Shown piece by piece: positions 54,885 to 63,586 of a DNA stretch of 64,000 bases. The translations under genes and the position numbers were made by a program. Below the pieces are notes generated by a model. The model did no database searches. It was given only the letters and a program-made list of their open reading frames with translations, and was not told the DNA's origin. Every line of letters starts with the position of its first letter. The stretch's first letter is position 1. The stretch is from Lactobacillus sp. LL6 (GTDB lineage Bacteria > Bacillota > Bacilli > Lactobacillales > Lactobacillaceae), in contig NZ_VLLR01000001.1 of assembly GCF_007570935.1 (NCBI RefSeq), forward strand, positions 1,302,001-1,366,000, written 5' to 3'.

Positions 54885-55670
54885 CTATTTTACAATATTG
54901 TCACCCTTCATTGTCTTCATTGTAATAAAGTTATCAAACTGGGTATTTAATTCTAGATGTCCTTGACGAGTTTCTTTAAATAATTTATTTGTTCCATCAA
55001 GCGTATCCAAGCTATAGCCATAACCATCGCCCATAACACCTTCAACTTTATTATCACCATCGCTGTTTCTAATAAAGTATTTACCATTAAACTTACTATC
55101 CCAAATTCTGCAATCACCATCAATTAAATTAATAGAGCCACCAGTTAAGTGCATCCGTTTCATATAGGCATCTCCATCATCTAATTGAATAGCAACATTA
55201 TCAAGATCAGTATTATCAGCTTTGAAGTCACCATCTAAAACATAAATTTCTCCTGACTTAATATTACTGTCTTCTAAGTCTACATCACCATTGCTACTTT
55301 TAATGTACATATTTGCAACAATTAATTTTCTTAATTTGAAGTCTCCTTCAATCGAAGAAAAGTTTAACTTATCAATTTGTGCTTCTCTTGGAATAGTAAC
55401 CTTAACTCCTAAATCATAACGATGATTCAAATCATAAGTTACATTAATTTCTTCACGGCTATTTTGTTCAATATTCATAATATCGCCAATAAGTTCAACT
55501 CTTGGCATTTCTTCCTTGATACCTTTATAGGTAACTTCAAAACGATCACCGTTTTCAATTCTAATATCACTAGATAGCAATCTAATATTCAATGAAGCAA
55601 ACTTTTCCGTAGACAAGCTTTTCTTAATGATATCTTCATCTGTAATTCTTCTTGTTTTTTCATGTAACAT
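54885..55670 (-). CDS. DUF4097 beta-repeat protein
   Basis: 261 residues. After a short N-terminal part it is made of repeated strands with SSNGDVDLEDSN, LDGDFKADNTD, LDDGDAYMKRM, LIDGDCRIWDS and NSDGDNKVEG, the beta-helix pattern of DUF4097 (LiaG/YvlB type) proteins. No signal peptide, so cytoplasmic or peripheral. Related proteins belong to cell-envelope stress systems, but none of the usual partners (PadR, DUF1700) is present here. GGAG 10 bp before the ATG. Confidence 0.8.
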   Translation of the reverse strand: MLHEKTRRITDEDIIKKSLSTEKFASLNIRLLSSDIRIENGDRFEVTYKGIKEEMPRVELIGDIMNIEQNSREEINVTYDLNHRYDLGVKVTIPREAQIDKLNFSSIEGDFKLRKLIVANMYIKSSNGDVDLEDSNIKSGEIYVLDGDFKADNTDLDNVAIQLDDGDAYMKRMHLTGGSINLIDGDCRIWDSKFNGKYFIRNSDGDNKVEGVMGDGYGYSLDTLDGTNKLFKETRQGHLELNTQFDNFITMKTMKGDNIVK

Positions 55671-55801
55671 TTTACAATCTCTCCTTTTTCGGAATCGCTT
55701 TCACTTGCAACACTTTTATTATAGTTCACTTTGCTTCAAACACCCACCTTAACGACTTCTGTACTATAATGAAGTCAGAGACGTTAACAGAGGTGATTAT
55801 T

Positions 55802-56371
55802 ATGACTAAATTATTTTTAATGCGTCATGGTGAAACTTATTTTAATAAATGGCATCGAATCCAAGGATGGTGTGATTCTGCCTTAACTCCAACAGGTGTT
55901 AAACAAACAAATGAAATCAAACAATATTTCATAAAAAATAATATCTACTTTGATAAACGTTATACTTCAACTTCCGAAAGAGCCTGCGACACAATGGATA
56001 TCATTTGCGAAAACTCTCCTTATATGCGCCTAAAAAGCTTAAAAGAATGTAACTTTGGTAAATATGAGGGCAGCAGCGAACGTTTAAATCCACCTTATCC
56101 ATATGGAGACTTTTTCAAAAAATATGGCGGTGAAAGTGAAAAAGAAGTTCAAACTCGTATGAACTCCACAATTCTTTCTATATTATTATCTAGTGATGAT
56201 AGTGATAATATTTTAATTATTTCCCATGCTGGTGCAATACTTAATTTTCTTATCAGTGTTAACTTGAATCCTCAGGTTGTTAAAGATCAAGGTTTTGGTA
56301 ATTGTTCAGTACTTGAGTTTGAATTTAACGATGAAAAGCTGAAGCTCAAACAAATTATTAATCCTAGTTAA
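55802..56371 (+). CDS. Histidine phosphatase (phosphoglycerate mutase-like)
   Basis: 189 residues. Catalytic LFLMRHGETYFNKWHRIQGW with the phospho-His near residue 8, the second-site LIISHAGAILNFLI, and TSTSERACDTMDIIC. A small phosphatase of unknown substrate; the length is that of PhoE/GpmB-type phosphatases. I start it at ATG 55802, 5-6 bp after AGAGGTGA. The longer frame to 55652 would run antisense over the start of the DUF4097 gene. TATAAT at 55765-55770 is a possible -10 box. Confidence 0.88.
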   Translation: MTKLFLMRHGETYFNKWHRIQGWCDSALTPTGVKQTNEIKQYFIKNNIYFDKRYTSTSERACDTMDIICENSPYMRLKSLKECNFGKYEGSSERLNPPYPYGDFFKKYGGESEKEVQTRMNSTILSILLSSDDSDNILIISHAGAILNFLISVNLNPQVVKDQGFGNCSVLEFEFNDEKLKLKQIINPS

Positions 56372-56398
56372 AAAACGCGCGAAAAAATCGCGTTTTTT
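56370..56398 (+). terminator. Terminator of the phosphatase gene
   Basis: Ten-bp stem AAAAAACGCG / CGCGTTTTTT with a nine-base loop, directly after the stop codon. Confidence 0.85.
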
Positions 56399-56401
56399 AT
56401 T

Positions 56402-56442
56402 TTGCGTCAAATTTTCTTTAGTTTATAATTAGGTATCTAATT
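56402..56442 (+). promoter_or_regulatory. marR promoter and operator 1
   Basis: TTGCGT (56402-56407), 16-bp spacer, TATAAT (56424-56429), then AATTAG-GTAT-CTAATT (56427-56442) over the -10 box and the start point. Site 1 of three related sites at this locus. Confidence 0.65.
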
Positions 56443-56460
56443 TTTAGAAAGGATATTCAA

Positions 56461-56907
56461 ATGACTACCAAACTTACAAAATTTAATGAACTTAACCAAA
56501 TATTACGTCTCTATATGATTAATTCACATCGTTTATTTTCAAAATATACTGAAAATTTAAATCTAACTCCTCAACAGTCTCGAACTCTATCTTATATTGA
56601 GCGTCATCCGGGAATTATTCAAAGAGAATTAGCAGATAATTTTCATTTGCGTGGAGCCAGCGCTAGTAATATGCTAAAGAACTTAGAAAGAGATGGTTAT
56701 ATTATCCGCAAAAATGATCCCGCTTCTGCCCGAGTAAAAAGAATTTATCTCACCCAATACGGTCAAAAAACTATAGTCTCAATTCGAAAAGCATTTTCAA
56801 AAATCAATGATGATGCCAGCCACGATTTAGATGAAGAACAATTAGATGAATTAATTCATTTACTTAAAAACTTAAATAAGCATTTAGAAGATTTTATTGA
56901 TAAATAG
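56461..56907 (+). CDS. MarR-family regulator of the second ABC exporter
   Basis: 148 residues, winged HTH at about 35-100 (LTPQQSRTLSYIERHPGIIQRELADNFHLRGASASNMLKNLERDGYIIRKNDPASARVKRIYLTQYGQ). AGGA before the ATG. Three copies of a TTAGGTAxCTAA-type site lie at its own promoter and at the exporter promoter, so it probably represses both. Confidence 0.9.
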   Translation: MTTKLTKFNELNQILRLYMINSHRLFSKYTENLNLTPQQSRTLSYIERHPGIIQRELADNFHLRGASASNMLKNLERDGYIIRKNDPASARVKRIYLTQYGQKTIVSIRKAFSKINDDASHDLDEEQLDELIHLLKNLNKHLEDFIDK

Positions 56908-56968
56908 TTGACAGTTAGGCATCTATCTGTTTTAATAATATTCACTCAATTAGTTAGGTACCTAACTA
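56908..56968 (+). promoter_or_regulatory. Exporter promoter with operators 2 and 3
   Basis: TTGACA (56908-56913), 17-bp spacer, TTTAAT (56931-56936). The spacer holds a diverged site (GTTAGGCATCTATC, 56914-56927). Downstream of the start point stands a perfect 18-bp palindrome TAGTTAGGTACCTAACTA (56951-56968). Confidence 0.8.
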
Positions 56969-56986
56969 TAGTGAAAGGAGATTTTT

Positions 56987-58741
56987 ATGGATAGAATGTC
57001 TAATACAAAAGTTGAAAAATCAACTGAAAAATTTAAATTCAGTGACTTTTTTAAATTAATTAATCACACCCATCCTCATTACTGGCAATTATTTATTGGG
57101 GTCTTATTGGGGCTAATTTCAACTGGAGCTAATCTTTTAGTACCACAACTTGCACAAAAACTTATTAACAGTTTTAAAAATTTAAACTCTGGGATTATTA
57201 TCTTAACAATCATTATTTTCATTGGTGGAATATTAATTAGTGCTTTATCAGGATTAATATTAGGAATTTTTGGTGAAAATGTAGTTGCGAATTTACGTAA
57301 GCTTCTCTGGAATAAGCTTCTTCATCTACCCGTTAGTTATTTTGATAATACTAAAACTGGAGAAATTTCCTCACGTCTTGTCAACGATACTTCTCAAGTC
57401 AAAAACTTACTTGCCAATACCTTGCCGAATGCAATGACTAGTATTTTGCAATTTTTTGGTGCTTTAGTTATTATGCTAGCAATGGATTGGCAAATGACAC
57501 TAATTATGTTTATCGCAATTCCAATTGTAATGCTTGCTATGCTTCCAGTAATGAAACAATCTCGAAAAATTGGTAAAGTTCGTCAAGATGAATTAGCTAA
57601 CTTTTCAAGCGATTCTACTAGTATATTAGGTGAAATTCGTTTAGTTAAATCTTCTAACGCAGAAAATAAAGAACTTACTACTGGAAATAAGCGAATCGAA
57701 ACTTTATTCAATATCGGTAAAAAAGAGGCTTGGATTAATGCTATTACTCAACCATTAACTAATATGTTAATGACAATGCTCTTTTTAGGAATTTTAGGTT
57801 ATGGAGCTATTCGAGTAATGAGTGGCTCTCTTACAATGGGTGCATTAATTTCATTTTTAATGTATATTTTTCAAATTATGTCTCCTGTTTTAATTATCAG
57901 CCAATTTTTCAATGAATTATCAAAAACTAGCGGTTCTACTCAACGCATTAAGCAAATGCTAGATGAAAAAGAGGAACTAGCTCAAGATGATAAAACTGAT
58001 GAAATATCAAATAAAATCCTTGCGTTTCAAAAAGTTAACTTTTCTTATGAAGATGGAAAACAAATTTTGCATGACATTAATTTAGAAGCCAAACCAAATA
58101 CAGTTGTAGCCTTTGCAGGACCTTCTGGCGGTGGTAAAAGCACAATTTTTTCACTAATTGAAAGGTTCTATCAACCAACTTCTGGAAAAATTACAATTGG
58201 AAATGAAAATATTGATAATCTTGATTTAGCTCATTGGCGTAAACAAATTGGCTTAGTAGGACAAAATTCAGCCGTTATGCCCGGTACTATTCGTGAAAAT
58301 CTAATCTATGGTTTAGATCGTGAAGTTAGTGACCAAGAATTGTGGCATGGACTTGAAATGGCTTATGCCGATAAGTTTGTCAAAGAAATGGAAGATGGAC
58401 TTGATACTCAAATTGGCGAGCGTGGAATCAAATTATCCGGCGGTCAGCGTCAACGTATTGCTATTGCTAGAGCATTTTTAAGAAATCCTAAAATTTTAAT
58501 GCTCGATGAAGCAACTGCCAGTCTAGATTCTGAAAGTGAAGCTATGGTCCAAAAAGCCTTAAATGGTTTAATGAAAGACAGAACCACTCTAGTTATTGCC
58601 CACCGTCTGTCTACAATTGTAGATGCCGATAAGATTTACTTCATTGATCATGGCACCGTCTCTGGTAGCGGAACCCATGATGAGTTAATCAAATCTACTC
58701 CACTTTACGCTGAATATGTTAAAAATCAATTCAAGAAATAA
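56987..58741 (+). CDS. ABC multidrug exporter (homodimeric, BmrA/LmrA type)
   Basis: 584 residues: exporter membrane domain (about 30-325, six helices) and ATPase domain (about 350-582). All ATP-site motifs are canonical: Walker A FAGPSGGGKSTIFS, Q-loop VGQNSAVMPGTIRENL, signature LSGGQRQRIAIARAFL, Walker B ILMLDEATASLD, H-loop VIAHRLS. This fits a homodimer, unlike the degenerate pair at 50-54 kb. AGGAG before the ATG. Controlled by the preceding MarR gene through the operators described. Confidence 0.92.
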   Translation: MDRMSNTKVEKSTEKFKFSDFFKLINHTHPHYWQLFIGVLLGLISTGANLLVPQLAQKLINSFKNLNSGIIILTIIIFIGGILISALSGLILGIFGENVVANLRKLLWNKLLHLPVSYFDNTKTGEISSRLVNDTSQVKNLLANTLPNAMTSILQFFGALVIMLAMDWQMTLIMFIAIPIVMLAMLPVMKQSRKIGKVRQDELANFSSDSTSILGEIRLVKSSNAENKELTTGNKRIETLFNIGKKEAWINAITQPLTNMLMTMLFLGILGYGAIRVMSGSLTMGALISFLMYIFQIMSPVLIISQFFNELSKTSGSTQRIKQMLDEKEELAQDDKTDEISNKILAFQKVNFSYEDGKQILHDINLEAKPNTVVAFAGPSGGGKSTIFSLIERFYQPTSGKITIGNENIDNLDLAHWRKQIGLVGQNSAVMPGTIRENLIYGLDREVSDQELWHGLEMAYADKFVKEMEDGLDTQIGERGIKLSGGQRQRIAIARAFLRNPKILMLDEATASLDSESEAMVQKALNGLMKDRTTLVIAHRLSTIVDADKIYFIDHGTVSGSGTHDELIKSTPLYAEYVKNQFKK

Positions 58742-58745
58742 GCAC

Positions 58746-58779
58746 AAATGATAGCTAAAATTTAGCTATCATTTTCTTT
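58746..58779 (+). terminator. Terminator of the ABC exporter gene
   Basis: 14-bp perfect stem AAATGATAGCTAAA / TTTAGCTATCATTT followed by a T-rich tract. Confidence 0.85.
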
Positions 58780-58833
58780 GTAATGAAAATTAGGGTAAAA
58801 TTTTCTATGGAAATATTTCTGATGGAGGATTTT

Positions 58834-59874
58834 ATGTTAAAAGTTCTACTAATTATTTTAGGCATTTTTTTAATTTGCTTTGCAAGCTTCATCTACGTTT
58901 TAGTACATGAACGACGTACTCTTTGGGCTGGGATGACTTTTACGGCATCATTATTTACTTTTGCTTTATTAATACTTATTAGTTTAATGGATTTAACTGA
59001 TATCTACTCTAAAAATCATCCTTGGCTAATTTCAGTATTTCTACTAATTCTAATTTTAGCATTAGCAATTATTGTGGGAACAGTTTTAGTTTTAATAGGA
59101 ATGCTTATATTTAATGGAATAAAAATTATTCTTAAAGAAGGTAATCATTGGACTAATTATCTTTCATTAGGGTTAGGAATTTTATTTATATTAATTTTAT
59201 TCATTTATCCTAATTTCGGTCACTTTTATGTTAATGACTGGGTTACTTATGTTTATGCATTCATTTTGTTAACCACTCTCTATTTTATCTATATTATGAT
59301 TATGTATACTTTCACTGCTTGGATAAATCTAGTCAATCCTAAAAATACAGACCTTAACTACATTGTAGTTTTAGGAGCAGTACTTCTTAACGGAAGCGAA
59401 GTTTCCCCACTTTTAGGTGCAAGAATTAAGCGCGGAATTGAAATTATGAAGAAAAATCCTGGCTCAAAACTAATTATGTCTGGTGGTCAAGGTAATAATG
59501 AATCTATTCCAGAAGGAGTAGCAATGGCAAAATTCGCCGAAAAGCTTGGAGTACCTAAAAATAAAATAATTATTGAAGACAAATCTAAAACCACCTATGA
59601 AAATATAATGTTCTCGCACAAATTAATGGGTCCAAATTCTAAGTTTTGTTTAGTTACTAACTCCTACCATGTCTACAGAGCTTTAGTTTTAGCTAAAAAC
59701 CAAGGCTTCAAATGTATTGGCTATGGTGCAAAAACTAAATGGTACTTTACTTTAAATGCTTTTATTCGTGAATTTATTGCCTATGTTGTAATTACTAAAA
59801 GACTGCAAGCCAGCATTGTTGGAATTATTTTTATTTTATGTTCTCTAGCTGCAATTATTGATAACGTGCTTTAA
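58834..59874 (+). CDS. YdcF-family (DUF218) membrane protein
   Basis: 346 residues. Five or six N-terminal membrane helices (to about 180), then a cytoplasmic or surface DUF218 domain: DLNYIVVLGAVLLNGSEVSPLLGARIKRGIEIM, SGGQGNNESIPEGVAMAKFAEKLGVP, IIEDKSKTTYENIMFSHKLM, VTNSYHVYRAL. A last hydrophobic segment closes the protein. The family includes the vancomycin-sensitivity protein SanA; substrate unknown. Start set at MLKVLL: GGAGG lies 5 bp upstream, and the longer frame (from 58783) has no such site. Confidence 0.85.
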   Translation: MLKVLLIILGIFLICFASFIYVLVHERRTLWAGMTFTASLFTFALLILISLMDLTDIYSKNHPWLISVFLLILILALAIIVGTVLVLIGMLIFNGIKIILKEGNHWTNYLSLGLGILFILILFIYPNFGHFYVNDWVTYVYAFILLTTLYFIYIMIMYTFTAWINLVNPKNTDLNYIVVLGAVLLNGSEVSPLLGARIKRGIEIMKKNPGSKLIMSGGQGNNESIPEGVAMAKFAEKLGVPKNKIIIEDKSKTTYENIMFSHKLMGPNSKFCLVTNSYHVYRALVLAKNQGFKCIGYGAKTKWYFTLNAFIREFIAYVVITKRLQASIVGIIFILCSLAAIIDNVL

Positions 59875-59911
59875 AAAAGCTTTCTCCGTTTTGGTTGGAG
59901 AAAGCTCTTTT
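59873..59911. terminator. Bidirectional terminator
   Basis: Ten-bp stem AGCTTTCTCC / GGAGAAAGCT (59878-59887 and 59897-59906) with A and T runs, between the convergent YdcF-like and aminopeptidase genes. Confidence 0.85.
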
Positions 59912-59928
59912 ATTTCCTAGGAAATAAT

Positions 59929-61011
59929 TTAGAATTTTTTGAAACTATCTAATTTTTCTTGGGTCATATCACGAATAATTGCCGTTGCTAAATCAACGGA
60001 TGCTTTAAAATCATGATATGCGCTGAAGCAATATGGTGAATGCTCATAACGAACTGGAATCCCAATTACAATAGTTGGAGCACCTTGTTCATAATAAATC
60101 GCTGCTCCATCTTGACCACCACCAGTACGAACTGAGCGAGTATATGGAATGTGATTTTTATCAGCTAGATCACAAGCATATTGTTGGAATTTAGGATTTG
60201 GTAAAAACGTTGTATCCATATCTCTAAGCATAGGACCTCGCTTTAAACCAGTTTGCGATAGCCATTCAGGTTCAAATGTGTCATCAGCCGGACAACTTTC
60301 GAGCACAATACATAAGTCAGGTTTAACTTTTCTTGCTGTTACATAAGCGCCACGTAAACCAACTTCTTCTTGACTAGATAAGGCAGCCACAACATCAAAA
60401 TTGGTATCTTCACCCTTTAAATTATCCAATACATCTATCATAGCGCCTGCACCAAAACGGTCATCAAAATCTTTTCCAAAAAAGAGACCTGATTTTTCGT
60501 TATATTCGCACTTAACATCAACAAAAATTGGACATCCCGTATCAATTTTGTAATCCTTAATTGTTTCTTCACGGCTGCTTGAACCTACATCAATTGACAT
60601 ATCTGCAATTTCTGGAACATTATTTCGCTCTTGTGCTGTCATAAAATGAGGTGGCTTAGTTGCAACTACTCCTGGGATAAATTCTCCATCACGATTTCGA
60701 ATTTTAACTCTTAAAGCAGGAATATTATACTTAACCCAGCCACCAAGAGGAACAAATTTAATTAATCCATTTGGTCGAACCGCTTGCGTAATAAAACCTA
60801 CAGCATCAGAATGGGCATCCATTTGAATTACAGGACGATTGCCCTTGTTTTCTTTTTTAGATGCATAGACATTTAACATTCCATCTACATCAATATTAGC
60901 TGTATCTTTAGCGTATTCAGAAAACATCTTCACAAATTCTTCTTCGAAACCTGAAGTAGAATTTGCATCAGAGAATTCCTTAAGCATGTTTATTTCTTGT
61001 TCTTTTTTCAT
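59929..61011 (-). CDS. M42-family aminopeptidase
   Basis: 360-residue cytoplasmic metallo-aminopeptidase (glutamyl/deblocking type). Metal and catalytic residues are visible in QMDAHSDAVGF (His 67), KDFDDRFGAG (bridging Asp), SSQEEVGLRGA (catalytic Glu-Glu), CIVLESCPAD and PVRYEHSPYC (His). Releases N-terminal residues from peptides in amino-acid nutrition. AGGA 7 bp before the ATG. Monocistronic. Confidence 0.93.
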   Translation of the reverse strand: MKKEQEINMLKEFSDANSTSGFEEEFVKMFSEYAKDTANIDVDGMLNVYASKKENKGNRPVIQMDAHSDAVGFITQAVRPNGLIKFVPLGGWVKYNIPALRVKIRNRDGEFIPGVVATKPPHFMTAQERNNVPEIADMSIDVGSSSREETIKDYKIDTGCPIFVDVKCEYNEKSGLFFGKDFDDRFGAGAMIDVLDNLKGEDTNFDVVAALSSQEEVGLRGAYVTARKVKPDLCIVLESCPADDTFEPEWLSQTGLKRGPMLRDMDTTFLPNPKFQQYACDLADKNHIPYTRSVRTGGGQDGAAIYYEQGAPTIVIGIPVRYEHSPYCFSAYHDFKASVDLATAIIRDMTQEKLDSFKKF

Positions 61012-61123
61012 AATTGAATCCTTTTTAAAAACAATAACTTTTAATTAGTATTTTACAGGTATTATTCAGATTATGAAAGTTAATCACTAAAATGCTGATG
61101 AAGAAATCTTTTTCTAACTATAA

Positions 61124-61639
61124 TTAACGTGAAAGCAGCAAAGAATATTTTGTATAATTTTTACCATTAGGAACAATAAAAGTAAATCTAGGTTTCTTTT
61201 CAGCAGAATAATATTCTTTATTAGGAAGAGTAGCAACTACAGTAACTGGTTGCTTAGCATGAAGTAGCTTTTTAAGATAAGTTACGTCTTTGTCATTTTT
61301 ATCATATACTTTAACAACTGGATTGCTTAAACTATAAGGAACCTCAAGCCACATATTTTCGATGTAATTAGGATTATTTGTCTTTTGACCAAAATCCAAT
61401 TTTCCATATTGATGAAGATACATTTTTACTCTTAATTCAATTTCATCATTATTCTTTTGTACAGATGTATTAAGAACTTTAAAGTTGATATTATGGGCAT
61501 GAATGAGCTGATTTTTATGAATCACTTTTTCTGTAACCTTGATGTTATTAGCGTTAACTTCTGTATATTTCTTAACAAAAACAACCCCAACTCCGAAAAA
61601 TAAAATCAAACTTATTATTGCAATAATTTTATTTTTCAT
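61124..61639 (-). CDS. Membrane-anchored extracytoplasmic protein of the ABC operon
   Basis: 171 residues: N-terminal membrane anchor (about 4-22) then a beta-rich extracytoplasmic domain (KVTEKVIHKNQL, INFKVLNTSVQKNNDEIELRVKMYL, NMWLEVPYSLSNPVVKVYDKNDKDVTYLK). The shape recalls DUF4352-like stress or immunity domains, without a firm match. Last gene of the operon; overlaps the ATPase gene by 11 bp. Confidence 0.75.
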   Translation of the reverse strand: MKNKIIAIISLILFFGVGVVFVKKYTEVNANNIKVTEKVIHKNQLIHAHNINFKVLNTSVQKNNDEIELRVKMYLHQYGKLDFGQKTNNPNYIENMWLEVPYSLSNPVVKVYDKNDKDVTYLKKLLHAKQPVTVVATLPNKEYYSAEKKPRFTFIVPNGKNYTKYSLLLSR

Positions 61640-62255
61640 AAACTTGTCCCTCTTTTATATAAAGCTTCTTAGTTGAAACTTCATTAACAAAATCCTTATC
61701 ATGAGAAACAATAATAAAAGTTGTGCCATACTTTTGATTATATCGCTTTATTAAGTCAACTAGCTTTTGAATACTTTCATCATCTAGTGCATTTGTAGGT
61801 TCATCTAAAATTATCAAAGAATATTTTCCAACAAAAGCTTGGCTAATCCCAAGCTTTTGTTTCATTCCCAAAGAAAAATTTTTCACTTTTTCATCTGGCA
61901 AATTAAAATATTCAAGCAATTCCAAAATATCTTTTTCTTTAATATTAGAGTCTAATTTTGCTAATAAGTCTAAATTTTTATAAGCTGAAAATTCATTAAT
62001 CACACTTGGATTTTCAATTAAAATTCCAGCTTTAACAGGGAACTTGGCTTTAGGAGCAACTATTTGATCTGCAACTTTAACTTCGCCGGTTGTCTTAAGT
62101 ATTCCTAAAATTGCCTTAAGCAATAATGTCTTTCCTGATCCATTGATACCCTGAATAGTCGTAATTTCACCTTTATCAATATTTAAATTAATATTTGAAA
62201 GTAGTTTTCGTCTTTTTGTAGTTTTTTCTACATTTTTTAATTCTATATAGCTCAA
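61629..62255 (-). CDS. ABC transporter ATP-binding protein
   Basis: 208 residues, a short ATPase. Walker A GINGSGKTLLLKAIL (about 35-43), signature FSLGMKQKLGISQAF (variant of LSGGQ, common in ABC-2 peptide and antibiotic systems), Walker B LIILDEPTNALD, H-loop VSHDKDF. Starts at TTG, overlapping the previous stop (TTGA). Works with the two or three membrane proteins encoded just upstream. Confidence 0.9.
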   Translation of the reverse strand: MSYIELKNVEKTTKRRKLLSNINLNIDKGEITTIQGINGSGKTLLLKAILGILKTTGEVKVADQIVAPKAKFPVKAGILIENPSVINEFSAYKNLDLLAKLDSNIKEKDILELLEYFNLPDEKVKNFSLGMKQKLGISQAFVGKYSLIILDEPTNALDDESIQKLVDLIKRYNQKYGTTFIIVSHDKDFVNEVSTKKLYIKEGQVYEK

Positions 62256-62920
62256 TATTTTTCTCCATAATCATTCAAATAATAAAATATAACCTCTACT
62301 AAAACTGTACTAATTGCTAATAGACCCACACTACTATTTCTTGCCAACATTAAGCTATTCAAAGGATTCTGCTGCCATGGAATATAAATTGTTAAAACCA
62401 AAAATATTAGCGGAATAATTAGACCCAAAATCAGATTATATTTACTAAAAATATTCTGGACTACTATAAAAAATAAAGTTCCTAAATACATAACTAACCA
62501 TAATCTGTAGTCAATGATTTTTCTATCATTTGCCATTATGATCCAAAAAATAATTCCAGAGTACAAAAAACAGAGTAAATTCATAATGCATAAAATAGAA
62601 AAATTGTATTTTTTAGCTGAAACTTGCATCCCTCTTAAAACAACAGCTCTAGTTTTATTCAATTGCACAAAAGTATCCAGCAAAATTAAACTAATCCCAT
62701 AGAAATAACTCAGCCAAAATATTGGCAATCTAACCATATTTAACTCAATTTCTTTAAAACTTACTCCATCAAACAAATAATTGACTAAATGAATTTTTGA
62801 AGTAATGGGAATATTATTTTTTAATAAAAATATGCTCAATCCTAAAATAATAATCCAAGCTAAACTTCTTTTTCGAATCTCATACCAAACTTTAATCCAC
62901 TGATTCAAAAAAATTCCCAC
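62252..62920 (-). CDS. ABC-2-like membrane protein, second
   Basis: 222 residues with six hydrophobic segments and little else; GTG start immediately after the previous stop (TAAGTG). No family recognised by motif. Similar in size and layout to its neighbour, so the pair may form a permease dimer for the ATPase downstream. Confidence 0.75.
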   Translation of the reverse strand: MGIFLNQWIKVWYEIRKRSLAWIIILGLSIFLLKNNIPITSKIHLVNYLFDGVSFKEIELNMVRLPIFWLSYFYGISLILLDTFVQLNKTRAVVLRGMQVSAKKYNFSILCIMNLLCFLYSGIIFWIIMANDRKIIDYRLWLVMYLGTLFFIVVQNIFSKYNLILGLIIPLIFLVLTIYIPWQQNPLNSLMLARNSSVGLLAISTVLVEVIFYYLNDYGEKY

Positions 62921-63586
62921 TTATAGAATCTCCCTTTGCGTAACAAGAACTTCTAATAATGCAAATAATAAAATATCTATTCCAATTATTTCACTAATAA
63001 CTTTCCAATCAGTAATAGCTATCATAAAACTATAAAGTACCCCATTATGCCAACTGCGATAGCAATAAAACATTATGGCAACTATTACAAAACTTAACAA
63101 AAACGCAATTATTTTATTGAAAAATGCCCAATAAAATATTAATGTCATCAACATCACTAATATGCAACTCAAAATCAAGTATATAAATGGTAATAAAAAA
63201 TCTATTTTAAAGATTGAAGGACGTAGAGATTTAATTTTACAACTAATCCAGATTGTTACTAGCCACGGTACTAATAAACTTATTAGAGTTTCTAATAGTT
63301 GAATAATCATTTGCTGTAGTAAGATGTTTCGGCTTCTTGTTGCATATATATCACTTAATCTAATTTTAAATTTAAATAAAGTGTTAAAAATTATCATTGG
63401 ATATAAACCAAAGCAAAATAAATATTCAGAAAATACTTCATAAATAAAAGTACCTTGTGTAGTCTCTCTTGCTAAATTTCCTACACTTGCTAGAGCAATA
63501 ATTATTCCCAGGGAAATATTTACCAAATTGATTTTATAATTTTTACTAATATATAAAAACTGATGTTTAATGACTTTACTCCACAT
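62921..63586 (-). CDS. ABC-2-like membrane protein, first
   Basis: 221 residues, six hydrophobic segments (NLVNISLGIIIALASVG, YLFCFGLYPMIIFNTLF, LLVPWLVTIWISC, FLLPFIYLILSCILVMLM, IIAFLLSFVIVAIMFYCY, IIGIDILLFALLEVLV). No family recognised. Overlaps the preceding gene by 11 bp; translation is probably coupled through the whole cluster. Confidence 0.75.
   Translation of the reverse strand: MWSKVIKHQFLYISKNYKINLVNISLGIIIALASVGNLARETTQGTFIYEVFSEYLFCFGLYPMIIFNTLFKFKIRLSDIYATRSRNILLQQMIIQLLETLISLLVPWLVTIWISCKIKSLRPSIFKIDFLLPFIYLILSCILVMLMTLIFYWAFFNKIIAFLLSFVIVAIMFYCYRSWHNGVLYSFMIAITDWKVISEIIGIDILLFALLEVLVTQREIL

Noticed and set aside
55652-55801. Longer N-terminus of the histidine phosphatase
   Set aside because: The added 50 residues lack a ribosome binding site and run antisense to the start of the DUF4097 gene; the catalytic motif begins right after ATG 55802.
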